A DNA stretch of 56,191 bases from Candolleomyces eurysporus (GCA_027579435.1 JANBPK010001500.1:1-56191), one strand, 5' to 3'. Counted from the stretch's first letter, positions 24,554 through 35,899 are shown. Made by a program: numbers and translations. The notes: generated from the letters alone by a model not told the origin.

Positions 24554-26384
24554 ATGATCATGACATCCACGGGAGGCTCGCCGTATACCAACGAACAAGG
24601 GAAGAATGGCCCTCCTCAATATTCAGCACTATCGGTAGCAGACCTTCCCGTCTATCCCACTCCAGAAGATCTCGATATCTCTTAGCTCGACGCAGGCACG
24701 GACACCAGGCAGATCTTTGAGTTTACACTCGGATCTGGCGGAACAACTTCCAAACGTCATACATAGGCCACTCTTCAGCTGTCCAGTGTGGTCCCCAAAG
24801 CCGTGAAGCGCCCTCGGTACACTGGTGGGGATAACGTCGAGGGCTCGGTCATATTAGTTTGAAGCGGCGACAAACAATCCACTCCGTCGTCGTGTTGGTA
24901 TGTCCTCGTTGTCTTTTGTAGGGTGTTTCATATTGATACTCAGAGTCGACATAGCTTCGGGGAAAGATGATGACAAACGCTCTGACTGAAGGCACTCAGG
25001 TGTTTTTGGAGAGCTCTCATACGATCCGGAGTGGCGGGGTAAGCCAGGGCTCATCTCCTCGAAAGCTTCAAGGACGCCATGAATGGCCATTTTCTTTTCC
25101 CTTCCCAACGGAATTCGAGGCTGCAAATCGCGGTAATCCTAATTCAAAATACACCACACCTCAAACAGTTTTCGAAAGAGGGATTAACGGCAATGTCATG
25201 TACGAAGTCGTGGTTAAAATTGTCTCTGGGTTATTGCGCACAAAGGACAGGTACGGTTGTCCAATATCCATTTTGTTGCGTTGGCTAATGTAATACGTAC
25301 AGAATCACCGCCAATGTGCCGTATGTGCCAGTCATTAAGGCTCCACCGCTTCCACCTTTGCGTGCTAGTGCCTACCGTGCTGGGACTTATTTGGTTGGGC
25401 CAGACGATGACCCGTCTGGATGGTACGCGCTTTCCCCACTCAAGCTCAACATTGACGTCAAGGAACGGCCATCCCTAGCCGCCGACATCGTGTGCACTGT
25501 AAGCACCCTCATTAAGCAGGTGTTCCTTTTACTAATTCGTTCGGTTCAAGGTTTACGTTGCCAATCCAGTATGTGCCTCTCCCCTGTGCAAACCCTCATC
25601 ATAATAATGTTCGCCTACAGATCGTCTACACCCGAGGAACTGTTATTCCTTGCTACCTCATTTGCGAGGCGCCCGACCAATCCGAAATTGACGAAATTGG
25701 GGTCCTCTTGCATGCCTTCACGTCCCAACAGTGTGTGTCTTTGAAACTGACACAGCGTGTGCTCTACGTGCGAGACCCACTTCAAGCCGCTTCGTACAAG
25801 AGGGCTGATCTGGCCAAATCTGGTGTGGGTAAAGTCGAAGACCACACCAACTACAACGAGATCGGAGTCGCTGTATGGTGGACTCCGGGGATTCTTGGTG
25901 TCAGACACGCCCGCGGAGACTTGGAGCCTGGGACGCGCTCATGCCTCGAAGGCGAGATACATCTCGACTCTGGTATACTTCCTTCAACCAAAACGCCCTT
26001 CCTCGTAATCTCCGTAAGTCTATAATTATTCTCGACCTCACCGGCTTTCGATAATTGATTGTCTAATCACCATTATCATCGCAGCATGCCGTATCATCCT
26101 CCGTTGACGAGTCTCAAGACCTAAACATATCTGTTCTCCCGCGCGACGGCGGCAAGAGAGGACCCACAATTCACAAACGCCACTCTTCCTCAGCATCTCA
26201 TGCTGCCCCACAAAATCCTTCTCCCCAAGAACTCGGTTTGTTCCAGGTCACAATTGTTACTTCCAACGGGGAAGGAAGTCCAGTTCCCGCTCCGTTTACC
26301 CTACGCCCACCACGGAAGAAGAAAGATGTGACGACCGTACAGGACTTGAAGTATCATAGTAATGTTTTTGGTGTCTTCCGTTGA
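24554..26384 (+). pseudogene. arrestin-like domain protein with a damaged first exon
   Basis: The gene follows the fungal arrestin-like family, whose members act as cargo adaptors in ubiquitin-linked trafficking. Start MTSTGGSPYTNEQGKNGPPQ is at 24560, then RQIFEFTLGSGGTTSK, PRYTGGDNVEGSVI, HEWPFSFPFPTEF, YTTPQTVFERGINGNV, ANPIVYTRGTVIPCYLICEA, AVWWTPGI and CLEGEIHL. Exon joins 25250/25303, 25498/25551, 25568/25621 and 26013/26085 are all in frame and include an 18-nt exon (25551-25568); the last exon ends at TGA 26382-26384. The first exon carries stops at 24683 (TAG) and 24764 (TAG where Trp is expected) and a 1-nt deletion near 24855. Everything downstream of about 24992 is intact. Sequencing error cannot be excluded for any single lesion, but three together suggest recent inactivation or a shorter product. 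Confidence 0.8.
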
Positions 26385-26519
26385 GCAGACTATGGCTTAC
26401 TTTTCAAGTCTGACCATGCTTTTGGTAGATGTTTTAGCTGTCTATGTGCTTCTGCGAGTTGCCAAATTCTGGATTCTTTCCATCTATTTCAAACAGCATG
26501 TTAATGTGTGGATGTGGTT

Positions 26520-26938
26520 CATTGTCAATGCTCAAAGGTTTTGTATAATTTGTAAGTCTCCTGCCCTGCATCCCATCCCTTAGGCTTCCTTTCAATTCAT
26601 CATGATGCATGCTAAGTTGCTTGTACATGATGTTGGCATCAAAATTTTGAGATTGAGAATTGTGTCTCAATGGCTGCTAGCTGGACCAGAACGATCAAAT
26701 AGGCTTTCTCTCATGGCCTACAAAACTCCTTTGCCTAAGATCAATCAAGGTTTGCTAAATCTGTGAGCAATGTTGGCCATTAACAGCACCTGCTTTGGAT
26801 CTATTAATTGGCCCTTATGCACCATATGTCTCCATATTGTGTCCTTTTTATTCCCTTTCCCTCGTCCCCATATCTTGCCTCACCAGCGGTCTTTTGCATC
26901 CATCTTCTATATCCCCTGCCTTGAATTCCCTTTGTCAA
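26520..26938 (+). repeat. dispersed repeat, copy 2
   Basis: The stretch is colinear with 14585-15005 at roughly 85-90% identity by eye. After 26938 the two copies diverge, and the shared tail reappears at about 27521, as if copy 2 carried a roughly 580-bp insertion or copy 1 a deletion. Confidence 0.75.
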
Positions 26939-27269
26939 GTTCCAAGGCATTTTTGACTTGGGTGCCAGTCATCAGGAAATGTGCAAATTACTTTTCCTCC
27001 TTTAGAAGCGCTCTCAAGTGCCCTCAAGCTAAAAAAAGCTAGCAAGTCAAAAGCTGACAAGTTCATGTCAATTTTAGCAAAAAGATAGGCCAAATTTGGC
27101 AGGGGCAATGGCCGGAAAAAGCTCAGAAGTGACACAAAGCTCAAATTCCTACAAGTACCCTGCAGGTTCCAGTGCCAAGACTTCGATGCTGTTGCGACCC
27201 TGTGATGGTGTGAGTTTATATCCTTTTACAGTTTCCATCACTAATATGTCTTGGAACCTGCTGCATGCA

Positions 27270-27410
27270 GCAATGGCCCACTGCCCACAAGTTTAAAGTT
27301 TAGGTTTACCAATGGCCTATGGGGGGTTGATTGGACATGCTGCCATGCAAAGTGATGGCCCACTTCCCAATGTTTAGGTTTACTGATGGCCTACAGGGGG
27401 TCGATGCGTG
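27270..27410 (+). repeat. short direct duplication (about 60 bp units)
   Basis: A unit containing tggcccact-cccaa...gtttaggtttac.gatggccta occurs twice, about 80 bp apart, just left of the 148-bp tandem array. Confidence 0.5.
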
Positions 27411-27551
27411 CCAAGACGGTGCTTCCAGCATCCGCAGCCATCACTCTGGCCACTGTTTTCTGCTGGTTCCAGTCAAAAATGCCTTGGCACTTGCCATGCA
27501 AAGCATTGGCCACTTCACACAAGTGGTGTGCTTTTTTTGATGTTTTTGCTG

Positions 27552-27945
27552 AATTACAGGTTCAGGTATTAGGTTTGGGTATCAGGTTTGGGTATTGGGT
27601 TCAGGCATTGATTGGATTAGCCCTACCCAAGAGCTTCAAAACAAGCTTTTATACAGCTCAAACAGTCAAGAATTAGGCAAGATATGAGTGATATATTGAA
27701 ATTACAGGCTCAGGTATTGGGTTTGGGTATCAGGTTTGGGTATTGGGTTCAGGCATAGATTGGATCAGCCTTACATGAGAGCTTCAAAACAATCTTTTAT
27801 ACAGCTCAAACGGTCAAGAATTGGGCGAGATATGAGTGATATATTGAAATTACAGGTTCAGGTATCAGGTCCAGGTATAAATTGAATCGGCCCTACCTGA
27901 GAGCTTCAAAACAAGCTTTTATACTGCTCAACAGCCTTGCCCAAC
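27552..27945 (+). repeat. 148-bp tandem repeat, 2.6 copies
   Basis: Units beginning aattacagg start at 27552, 27700 and 27848, an exact 148-bp period twice. The third unit is shortened by an internal deletion. Inside each of the first two units, ggtttgggtat is itself repeated. There is no coding potential. Confidence 0.85.
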
Positions 27946-28607
27946 TGTTATTATTCAAGATGTACATATATGTACCAATGTCCAAAATACTCCCAAGATT
28001 CCTAATGTCATAGGGAGCAACTGGTAGGTATGTCCCACCCCACTGGAGTCATTTAATATGCAACTGGTGTTGCTTGGCCCAGCTGGGACATGCATTTTGA
28101 GACATTAGACATAATGCTTGATCTAATGTCAACCCAGCTGTGTCATGTCATATTTGACATGCTGCTGAATGCTCTGAACCCTTACTATCATTGGCAATGG
28201 GTTGTAAAATGGACCTAGAGATGCAAAAATGGCTTTCTGGAGACCACTGAAAGTTGGAGGGCAGATTGGAGTTGGGAATATGGTGTAAAGTAGCCCTTGT
28301 AAAATGCTGGTAAAGACCAATTAGAGAAATACTCACATCTTTGAGGAATGCACACCTATCAGTGGGAATTTTTGAGGCAAAAACACAATTTTCATGAGAA
28401 ATGCTACTTTCTAGGCCACAGAGAGGGAACAGTATCACAGAAATTGGCATAGTGGTACATATATACCTTTCAAATCCGCAAGCTTATTTTCAGGGAGATT
28501 GGGCATACAGGAGGGTTGTCCTACCTGAATCAATGCTGCATGGCAGTCAGGGTGACCCATCAGATTCCAGTCTCTGCCCAAATGCCTCATCAGCAAGCTG
28601 AGAGTAA

Positions 28608-29043
28608 GGGAATTCAAAATTGTCGTCGCACATGCGACAAAACNAAAAAACCTACTACAGTTTCTTTGTCAGACAGTTGCACAACCACATTAGGTAATGT
28701 AAGGATCAGTGGGGTTCTAAAGCAGCACCTGCTAGCTTTAGCAAGTTTTGCCTGTTCTAGGACAATTTTGGCTCTGAACACATCAGAGGCACTTGGAGCA
28801 GACATTGTTTATTATATATATATAGATATAAACGAGTGTGAGACAAGTGGGAAGCACAGAGAATAAGCAAATTAGTGGATTGAGGAGGATAAGAACGGTA
28901 ACCCCACGTTGGGGTTCACTGTGCAGTTTTGATTCTCCACCATCAGCTGCCAACCTTCCCAGGCTTTCTCACACATCCTTACAAAGAAACTGTACCAGGT
29001 TTCTTGTTTTGTTGCATTCACAACAGCAATTTTGAATTCCCCT
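28608..29043. mobile_element. MITE-like element bounded by about 60-bp inverted repeats
   Basis: The left arm 28608-28669 (gggaattcaaaattg...acagtttctttgt) matches the reverse complement of 28981-29043 at roughly 85%. The left arm keeps CpG sites (gtcgtcgcacatgcgac) where the right arm has TpG/CpA, so the arms have decayed unequally. The interior has no transposase. The target duplication is unclear. A small non-autonomous element is the simplest reading, but a chance fold-back of a decayed repeat is possible. Confidence 0.45.
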
Positions 29044-29324
29044 AGTAATGTTGCAACATGTGAACCATACATGACATTCTGTCAGATTCTGTGACATTTT
29101 GTGACATTTGATTTTGCAAATCTCTGCCTTCAGGCACTTTTTTCACCAGTATCTGTCTGGCTCACTCAAAAGTAGATGCTTTAGCAAAAGGCCTTGCAGA
29201 ACCCTTTGAAAGAAGTACATCAACAATTTTGTAGATTCTTGGAACATACTGTTTAGTGAGCAACAAGATAAACATCAGTCAACAAATTTTTTTGCAACTC
29301 CACTCCAACAATAGTACAAGTAGT

Positions 29325-30197
29325 ATAAATACTGAGCTGAACTGTACAGTAGTTCTTTAGCTTGTTCTTGAGAATCAACTCTTGTCTACTTGTACCTGGT
29401 GCCTGACAGACAACTTTCAACTTCTTACCCTGTGTATGCTCTCATTGAGAACACAGTGGATGCTCAACAATGAGTACATTTGCCTCAACATCATCCCTCA
29501 TCTCAATCTAGCTGGAGGCATCAGCCTTACCCTCAGCCAGGTTCTACTCACAATCCCAATTGTTCATGCCCTCACCCTATTCAATTCACAAGCCAATTCC
29601 CAATTGTTGCCTACTGCTCAAGAGCTGGTCTCTCTCCTTCAGCTATGTTGTCTATTGGGACCATTTGCTATGAACAACTATTGTGGATATTATGTGCTTC
29701 AAACACTATTCTATGGGACAGGTTGTCTCCAACTCCTTTGAACTCCAAGTTGCCAACTACATAGATGATGTCATCCTCATGCTCACCCATTACTGAGGAG
29801 GAAATCCACTTCCCTTCCCTCTACAATCTCTCCTCCACTCCCCCGCTCATGCCAACTGACAACAGCTGGCAATGTCCCTTTTCTTCTCCAGCCTCCACCT
29901 CTCTGCCTGANTCCCCAACCCCCTCCTCCTATCCCAGAAGATCTTCCAGAAGAACCACCCTGTGCTAGAGGGAACCTCTCACATGTGCTCTTGACCTGGC
30001 AGTGGTATGCTTCAGGACCCAGAGTATCAGTGATCAATCTTCATGTCTGTCACCACTCCCTGATTACACTCTCCAGAGAGCACCTTCACATTTTGGTGTT
30101 CTTGACCACCTTCAACCTCTGTACTTCAGAAGCTTTAGTCAAGCCGCTGAACAACCTGAGGTACACCATAACAGAGCAAGGGCTAGAGTAGTTTGGC
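29325..30197 (+). pseudogene. possible relic gene, Pro/Ser-rich, unidentified
   Basis: A TATA-like motif (tataaata near 29328) precedes one largely open frame from 29480 to about 30197. It reads through QPYPQPGSTHNPN, AMLSIGTICYEQLLW, SPITEEEIHFPSLYNLS and SHFGVLDHLQPLYFRSFSQA, and is broken by stops at 29762 and 29967. The frame has no CpG at all over its first 360 bp. I do not recognise a family. It may be a real gene with introns that I failed to place, or a coding relic inside repeat DNA. Confidence 0.3.
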
Positions 30198-31402
30198 TAG
30201 TGTTGATTGTATTGTATTGCTGTAAGAAGAAGTACTGTACACTGATATCAGTTGAAATGGATTTTTATTGCTGCAGGAGAATTGGTTCATGCTGAGGAGT
30301 CTGGTTTGGAAATTCAACTTGAAGCTAAATGTCATTTCCTAAGCTGTTGAATTGGTTTTACAAGGCATATCTACTATTGACAGGTTTTTACATACTGTAG
30401 GAGTATAGCCCAAAAATAATTAGAGAAAAGAGTAAAAGTGTGGCACAAAAACATGAAAATACAATTTGAGTTTCTGAAATCATGAGCTTTGAAGATGTCC
30501 ACACAAATTTGGTGTATTTACTGGTCCAATTGTAGTGCTCAGGGTCTCTTTCTAACTAAATAGTTTTTCTGCTCTCAACCAAAAAAAATGGGGAGTGGAG
30601 CGCTTGAGAACTTGCTAAGATATTGTGTGAATACTACTTGATCTTCCAGCCTCTTAGATACAAGAAAGAACACCCGAATCTGACACCTGTAACCATTTAA
30701 TTTGATTGTTTGGGGGCCCATTCTTATCTTCAAAAATGCACGCTTTCATGTCTGCCAGCCCGGAACTCAGCAACGGATCAGCTTGGCTTATGATATCTTA
30801 TCAAGATCCATTAGGGAAATCAAAAGAAACACTTATAAAAGATTTAGAACTCAACGGATTCCTCCAAATTTTTGCAAGAGAGCTTTCAAAAATTATACAA
30901 GGCTACATGATTATTTCTGAGATTTTTTTGACTGCTGGTGGTTATTTGACGAGGTAGGGAGTCTTAGGGAATTCCCTAACTCTATGGCTGTGATCTGGAT
31001 GTCAGTAATTTCCCATTTGGGAAATGCCACTCCCTGACCGCCAACACACTTTCACCTTAACGACAGGCACAACCAGCTTGTTCTTTGGACTGTGAGTTGC
31101 TATCAAGGTAGGCTACAACTCTCTCTCTTCTTATTTTTTCTTTCCCCTCNAATTATTTTATTTTTTTCATTTATATTTTGAGACACAGACATCTTTAGCG
31201 AGCCAGCCAGCAGCCCTCCTCCCATTTGTTTGCACTTGTATGCATCCTGCCCTGGAAATCCGGCAGGTGGTTCCCACACGATTCCGGGCGAGCCCGTGAC
31301 CGCGACTCTTTCCCAACAAGCGTCTCCGTATTACTTTTACCGGTCGCCTTCTCCCTCCCCAGTAACCCCCAGTACAAACCAACCAAAAGACCCTCGCCCA
31401 CG

Positions 31403-32041
31403 ATGAGCAGTATCGCATCGTTCTTCTCTTCCTTCGTTTCGACTGTCCACAACGACGCTCCTGAGGAGAAGGAGCCCGAGGTTGTCGAGGAAGCTGCTGC
31501 TGAGGAGGAAGAACCCGAAGACGTATGTCGCCTGTTTTCTGTACAGGGGAATGGCAGGCTGAGTGGTGGGCATTTGCTTCTGTTGACCTCTAGCTTCACC
31601 CTGTTATCCGTGACGAATGCAAGGAGAAGCGGTGTACCCAGCTGGCGAAGCACTTTGAGCACTGCCAGGAGAAGGTCCAGGCTGGTGAGGGCTTCAAGGG
31701 CGAAGATTGCGTTGAGGAACTGTGCGTTTACTATACGTCTTCATACTGCAACGACTTTGACTGACGCTCGTGTGTTTCTCTAGTTGTACGTCGTCGCACG
31801 TTTACTGTCATTACCTGTATCCCAGTTGACTGACTATGTCGTTCCTCCCCTCGGTTCTATAGTCCAGTATGTGGTTCTCAAACTTTTTCTCGTTGTCGTT
31901 GACTGACCTTTCGTCCCACAGCATGATGCATTGCATTGACGTACGTTCTTTTCCGACACTACCCTTCCCAGCTTACGGAACCTGACGCGGATGTACGAAT
32001 AGGACTGTGCTGCACCAAAACTCTTCGAGAAGCTCGTCTAG
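31403..32041 (+). CDS. QCR6: cytochrome b-c1 complex subunit 6 (hinge protein)
   Basis: The product is the small acidic hinge subunit of mitochondrial complex III, which helps cytochrome c1 dock cytochrome c at the intermembrane-space side. The N-terminus MSSIASFFSSFVSTVHN leads into an acidic stretch, then RDECKEKRCTQLAKHFEHCQ, the GFKGEDCVEEL block, LFHMMHCID and the ending DCAAPKLFEKLV, with the paired cysteines of the family. Exons: 31403-31522, 31594-31721, 31784-31785, 31863-31866, 31922-31940 and 32003-32041. Sizes 120+128+2+4+19+39 sum to 312, giving 103 residues and a stop. Every intron is GT-AG (donors GTATGT, GTGCGT, GTACGT, GTATGT, GTACGT), and the last four contain CTGAC. The conserved Leu-Phe-His-Met is assembled across three introns by a 2-nt and a 4-nt exon. 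Length and motifs fit the fungal family. Confidence 0.93.
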
Positions 32042-33730
32042 ACAACTCTTTGGGGTAGCTGGGATGGCTCGGGCAGGCGAGCACTATATCCCGGCCCTCC
32101 ACCCATCGAACTAATCTCCCGTTGTTTGTCTTCCTGCAGTGACTAGATTATTCTCCGCCGCCACCTTCCGCGCCTTTCCTCGAAAGTTCAACTGAGCTGA
32201 ATTCCTTCTATTCATCACCTCATCCCGTGCGGATTTTTCACCAACTCTGCACGAACATTATCCCTAGATAGCCCAGGAATATAATCACTTCGATTTCCAT
32301 GTCAACGTTCTTACCGTGCCCAGGTTGTGAAAAAGTGGAGACCGTATCGACATTGCTCGAGGCCTAAGCCAACCCCGGTCATACACGCATTTTAATTTCA
32401 GACTCCACTCGAGGCTGGGTTGGCTCTGCCAATTTTCGGGTCTCAGGTATCCGGTGGACACGCGGACGTTGTCTGACCCCCACCGCCGGCCTGGTGCCAA
32501 AAGTTGCCTTCCGTGAGGGTGCCGATCGACTAACCCGGATAATGGTACCCTCCTTGATGAGACAACGACTTACCTAGGACTTTCAACCTGTACAGGAAGG
32601 TGTGACGTGATGGCACGGGCGCCTAACGGTCTTCGGAGAAAGCTCTCCGCCCCTCATCGTGCATTACGGATTTGACTAGTGTTCGGTGCGAGGCGCTGTG
32701 CGACGCCGATGTTGGTGAATAGAAAGATTTCGCAGACACTGAAGGGGAGAATAATGTCAGACAAAATTCAGTCCACTGCACCGGTGGAACTGGCGCCTGT
32801 ATGTACATGTATTAAGGGGAAAGAAAGTGTTTGGACAGGCCCGTGTGTCCGAGTTAGAGGTTATTCAAGAGGCGATGTCACCTCGTAGGAAGAATGTGTG
32901 GGTAGAGTGGCGATTCGGGTATAAGAGCATCGGAACGTTGCGAAGGCTCTGGTACGGACAGCGAGCAAAAGGTTCGTCACCCAATGTGCCGTTGAAATCC
33001 ACCAAATATCGAAGCATGTACTGATAGCAGAGCTCGAACGAAAAAAAACGGCAACATGAACAAAGGTGTATTGTTCACCAATATTCGTACCATGGCCAGT
33101 ACCCAGGGCTGGCAGCATGGCTTATCTGCACCGTCGAAGGCGTCAAAGCGATGCATGAGCTGTGATGCTTCCATCCTTCGCTGATATATTGTAGATGGAC
33201 CCGAGCAGCGCCGATACGTTATCCTGGTCGCTCAACTTCTCACAAGAAGGCGGCAAAGGCGCTCAGGTTTGCTTGGTGGATCCCGGTCAACATGGAGTGT
33301 CTGTGTTGTCAGGCTGAAACATTGCAAATCATTCGTTCCACCATACGAGGATCAAAGCAAGACGAAGCTCAACCTTTCAAAGAGGAGCGCTGCATGAGAA
33401 ATCAAGGATACGACAAAATCAAAGCAACGAACAACGAGGATCAATCACGGCAATGAGAAACAGAAGGTCGAGGAGAACCAACGAGAATCAAAATACCTTG
33501 CGGGATGTCGATCGGAATTGAGAGCGGCGATAGGTCGCGAAAGGAGACAAATCCAGATGGTTTGGTCCAATAGGCTACACTAANTTTTTTATGTAGGCAC
33601 AGCCCATTCGAATCATGAACTATAAAGCTATAGAGGAAAGATAGCTTGTCTTCCCAGCGCGTTTGACACGTCCTCTAAGCCCCAGGAGATAGCCGGTCTA
33701 TTTCCTACATTCCAGCCCAGTACCGACAGC
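32042..33730. other. intergenic, no gene recognised
   Basis: Open frames here (for example 32285-32500 minus and 32679-32888 plus) lack domains and splice logic. A TATA-like TATAAAG at about 33620 and a CCAAT at about 33567 precede the secreted-protein gene at 33731. Confidence 0.5.
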
Positions 33731-34348
33731 ATGAAAGCCCCGTCTATCCTTCGCTTCTTCCTTGCCTTCCTTCTGTCGCTTTGGCTGAGGGATGCTCTCG
33801 CTGCACCCATCGTCGTGTGCGACTCGAACGTAAGTCTATAGGTCGTCTCAGTCGCGGGGGCTTATACCAATGCAATTTAGAAACTCGTTCCGACTTCAGA
33901 GTTAGAGTCGAGAACACTACGTCTGACGGTCAGCGCCCTCCGAGCATGGCTCGGGAGTAATGCGTCCCGATTCAAAGACAAGATGCTTTTCAACAGTGGC
34001 TATACCCTGGTTGGGAATTCCAAACAACCCGTCCTCAAAAAGGTCCCAAGCTTCGAACAGGAGAAGGGGCTCGTGTCTCTTGCTTCCTTGTTGAAGGACA
34101 AGGGACCCCCACCTGCAAAGGGGTGGACCAGATGGAACCACTGGGCGCGGGCATCCCAGGCGATGGCCAGTGTCGCTCAAGGCAGGGTCACAGTTCTGCT
34201 GGGCGAGCAGGTAGATCCCAATAGTATTTGGCACAAAATCGAGTTTCCGGCTCTGAAGGCCAATGGCCAGGTAACGGAGGTTCAGAAGTTCGTTCTGAAA
34301 AAGAACGGGAACCTCGAGGGGCCCACGAAAATTTGGCCTAATAAGTAG
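33731..34348 (+). CDS. small secreted protein, unknown function
   Basis: There are two exons, 33731-33829 and 33881-34348, joined by a 51-nt GT-AG intron (gtaagt...tttag), giving 188 residues. The N-terminus MKAPSILRFFLAFLLSLW is a clear signal peptide, with likely cleavage after ALA near residue 25, so the mature protein (about 163 residues) is secreted or enters the secretory route. It is rich in Lys and Trp (WTRWNHWARASQAM, IWHKIEFPAL, EVQKFVLKKNG, ending KIWPNK) and has one Cys in the mature part. I do not recognise a family. A TATA-like element lies about 110 bp upstream. Both exons are open and the join is in frame, so the gene is probably real. It could be an effector-like or cell-wall-associated protein, but nothing in the sequence settles this. 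Confidence 0.75.
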
Positions 34349-34977
34349 ATGCCATTGATGTACAATCTGTCATTTGCAGTTCAACACGACTGGGTCAAGT
34401 TATTTATCACTCCATGCCTGTGAGAAGAGAGCGATGAGCCTGCGCGGAAGCATTCGAAACAGCCAAGGAGCTAAGCGTGGTGAATAACACGATCTTTAGA
34501 ATTCGCTGGATGGTTCGACACGGAAGCGATGATCCACAGAGTAGCCTGGCATCGCGGTGAGCCATTGACAGAGAAAAGAGCAAGAGGCCGAGATACGCAG
34601 GTGACAATTCAAGCTGTGTAGGCTGGATGTGAAGGTGCGGATAGAGTGTATATACGGTCGAGTTACGTTCGGTAGGGAGCCTGGAGACTGCGCTGGAAAA
34701 GAGAGGACAAATGAGAGAATGGCTATGGAGTGTGACCATTTCAGGTGTTATTCCCGAGCGCAACCACGAGCAGAAAATCCCGAAATCCAAACGGGCCATA
34801 TCGGTAGGGTCGGTGTAACGACTTGCAACTCCCCTAACGAAAGATGCCACATGACGCAGTATGATAGCAATGGGAGTCCTTAGCGGTGAACGGTTGAAGA
34901 CCGTAGGATGGTGGTCGTGGTAAGGGTTTATAATCGGACTTACGCCGGCTTTCGTGAGTCAGGGCGACACAAAAACA
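34349..34977. other. intergenic; one weak small ORF on the minus strand
   Basis: On the minus strand a 52-codon frame near 34420-34585 starts MAHRDARLLCGSS and has a hydrophobic segment (IVLFTTLSSLAVSNASA). A TATA-like motif lies about 100 bp upstream. It is too weak to call as a gene. Confidence 0.25.
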
Positions 34978-35059
34978 GGGCCTCACTGGGAGTTGAACCC
35001 AGGACCTCCTCGATGTTGGAAAGCCCAAACGAGGAATCATACTACTAGACCATAAGGCC
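34978..35059 (-). tRNA. tRNA-Pro (anticodon UGG) with short intron
   Basis: The minus strand folds as a tRNA. The acceptor stem GGCCTTA/TGAGGCC includes one T-G pair; the anticodon stem CCTCG/CGAGG carries the loop TTTGGG, and the T arm is CTGGGTTCAACTCCCAG. The discriminator is C, as in eukaryotic tRNA-Pro. About 10 extra bases (ctttccaaca) sit one base 3' of the anticodon, the canonical position for a nuclear tRNA intron. A T5 run (34971-34975) directly downstream is the Pol III terminator. Internal A and B boxes (tggtctagta, ggttcaact) are present. Confidence 0.93.
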
Positions 35060-35899
35060 AGTGTCTGTGGAGCTTGTCTATGGCACTCGGACGCAGTAAG
35101 CTGAAGCTTGTAGTACAAAACCTCGAAAGTTGACCGAAAATCAGTGAAGCGTGAACGACCGTGTCCGGAGAATGCACTCAAAGGGTGCACTTTCCGCCTG
35201 GGCACTCACCGTGTGAGACAGACAAGAGGCATTTGGAGACGGTGGGTCTTGGTTACTCGTTCAAGTTTCTTAAAGACGTAAGAGATGAGGAGATGGACAC
35301 TTTTCCGTCGGGAAAACCCTGCATCGACTCGGTGCCTGCACAGGCTTGACTAGCAGTTGACGGATGCTGCAAGCCCTGCTTGTCTCACTAGGAGGGATCG
35401 TACAGTTGAATTAGGTCTATGATCAGCTCGACTCCCAATTCACTCGAGAGGGGTCACTGATCTAGTACAATTTTGTGTATGCATTTAAATTTGTATCTGG
35501 AACTCGCTCCTAATGGTTTCATCAGGAGTAAGGCGGTGCTCTAGCGTGTCCTCAGCAATTCAATCAAAAGCCTTGGTACATACATTACACCGAATTATAC
35601 TACAGTACATTATCTAATAGTTAATACCAATGGAGTGCAAATGACAGCCTGTAGGATGCCAAATGTTGATAACGAGATCGTAAGTGCAAAAAGGGCCTGG
35701 TGGGGCGGCCAAAGATCGAAAGGATTTCAAAATGGGCAATAGAAAGGCAAAAGTGATGGGGGTGCTATGGTGGTCGTGTCGAATAATCATGGCTCCAAGA
35801 AAACTGCAAAGATTCAAAACCGTTAGCCGATCCTGGAGGTCGCAGAGGGCATTGAAGCCACTGACAATAGCAAATTCAAAAGCCGTCAGGTAAAGCTAT
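35060..35899. other. intergenic, no gene recognised
   Basis: Open frames such as 35161-35349 have no recognisable features. The right part is the 3' flank of the pheromone-type gene. Confidence 0.45.

Larger units (their letters stand above)
26385..31402. other. repeat-rich, CpG-depleted stretch without a secure gene
   Basis: This 5-kb stretch holds a second copy of a dispersed repeat, a local duplication near 27270-27410, a 148-bp tandem repeat, an inverted-repeat-bounded element and a possible relic reading frame near 29480-30190. Between about 28904 and 30600 I see only two CpG dinucleotides. The last kilobase before 31403 returns to normal composition and probably holds the QCR6 promoter. 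Confidence 0.6.

Noticed and set aside
29700..29790. Reverse transcriptase YIDD-like motif (NYIDDVILM)
   Set aside because: The surrounding frame stops after a few codons and shows no other RT blocks, so the match is likely accidental.
35005..35059. Coding interpretation of the minus-strand ORF at 34834-35205
   Set aside because: The segment folds as tRNA-Pro with a Pol III terminator, which explains it better.
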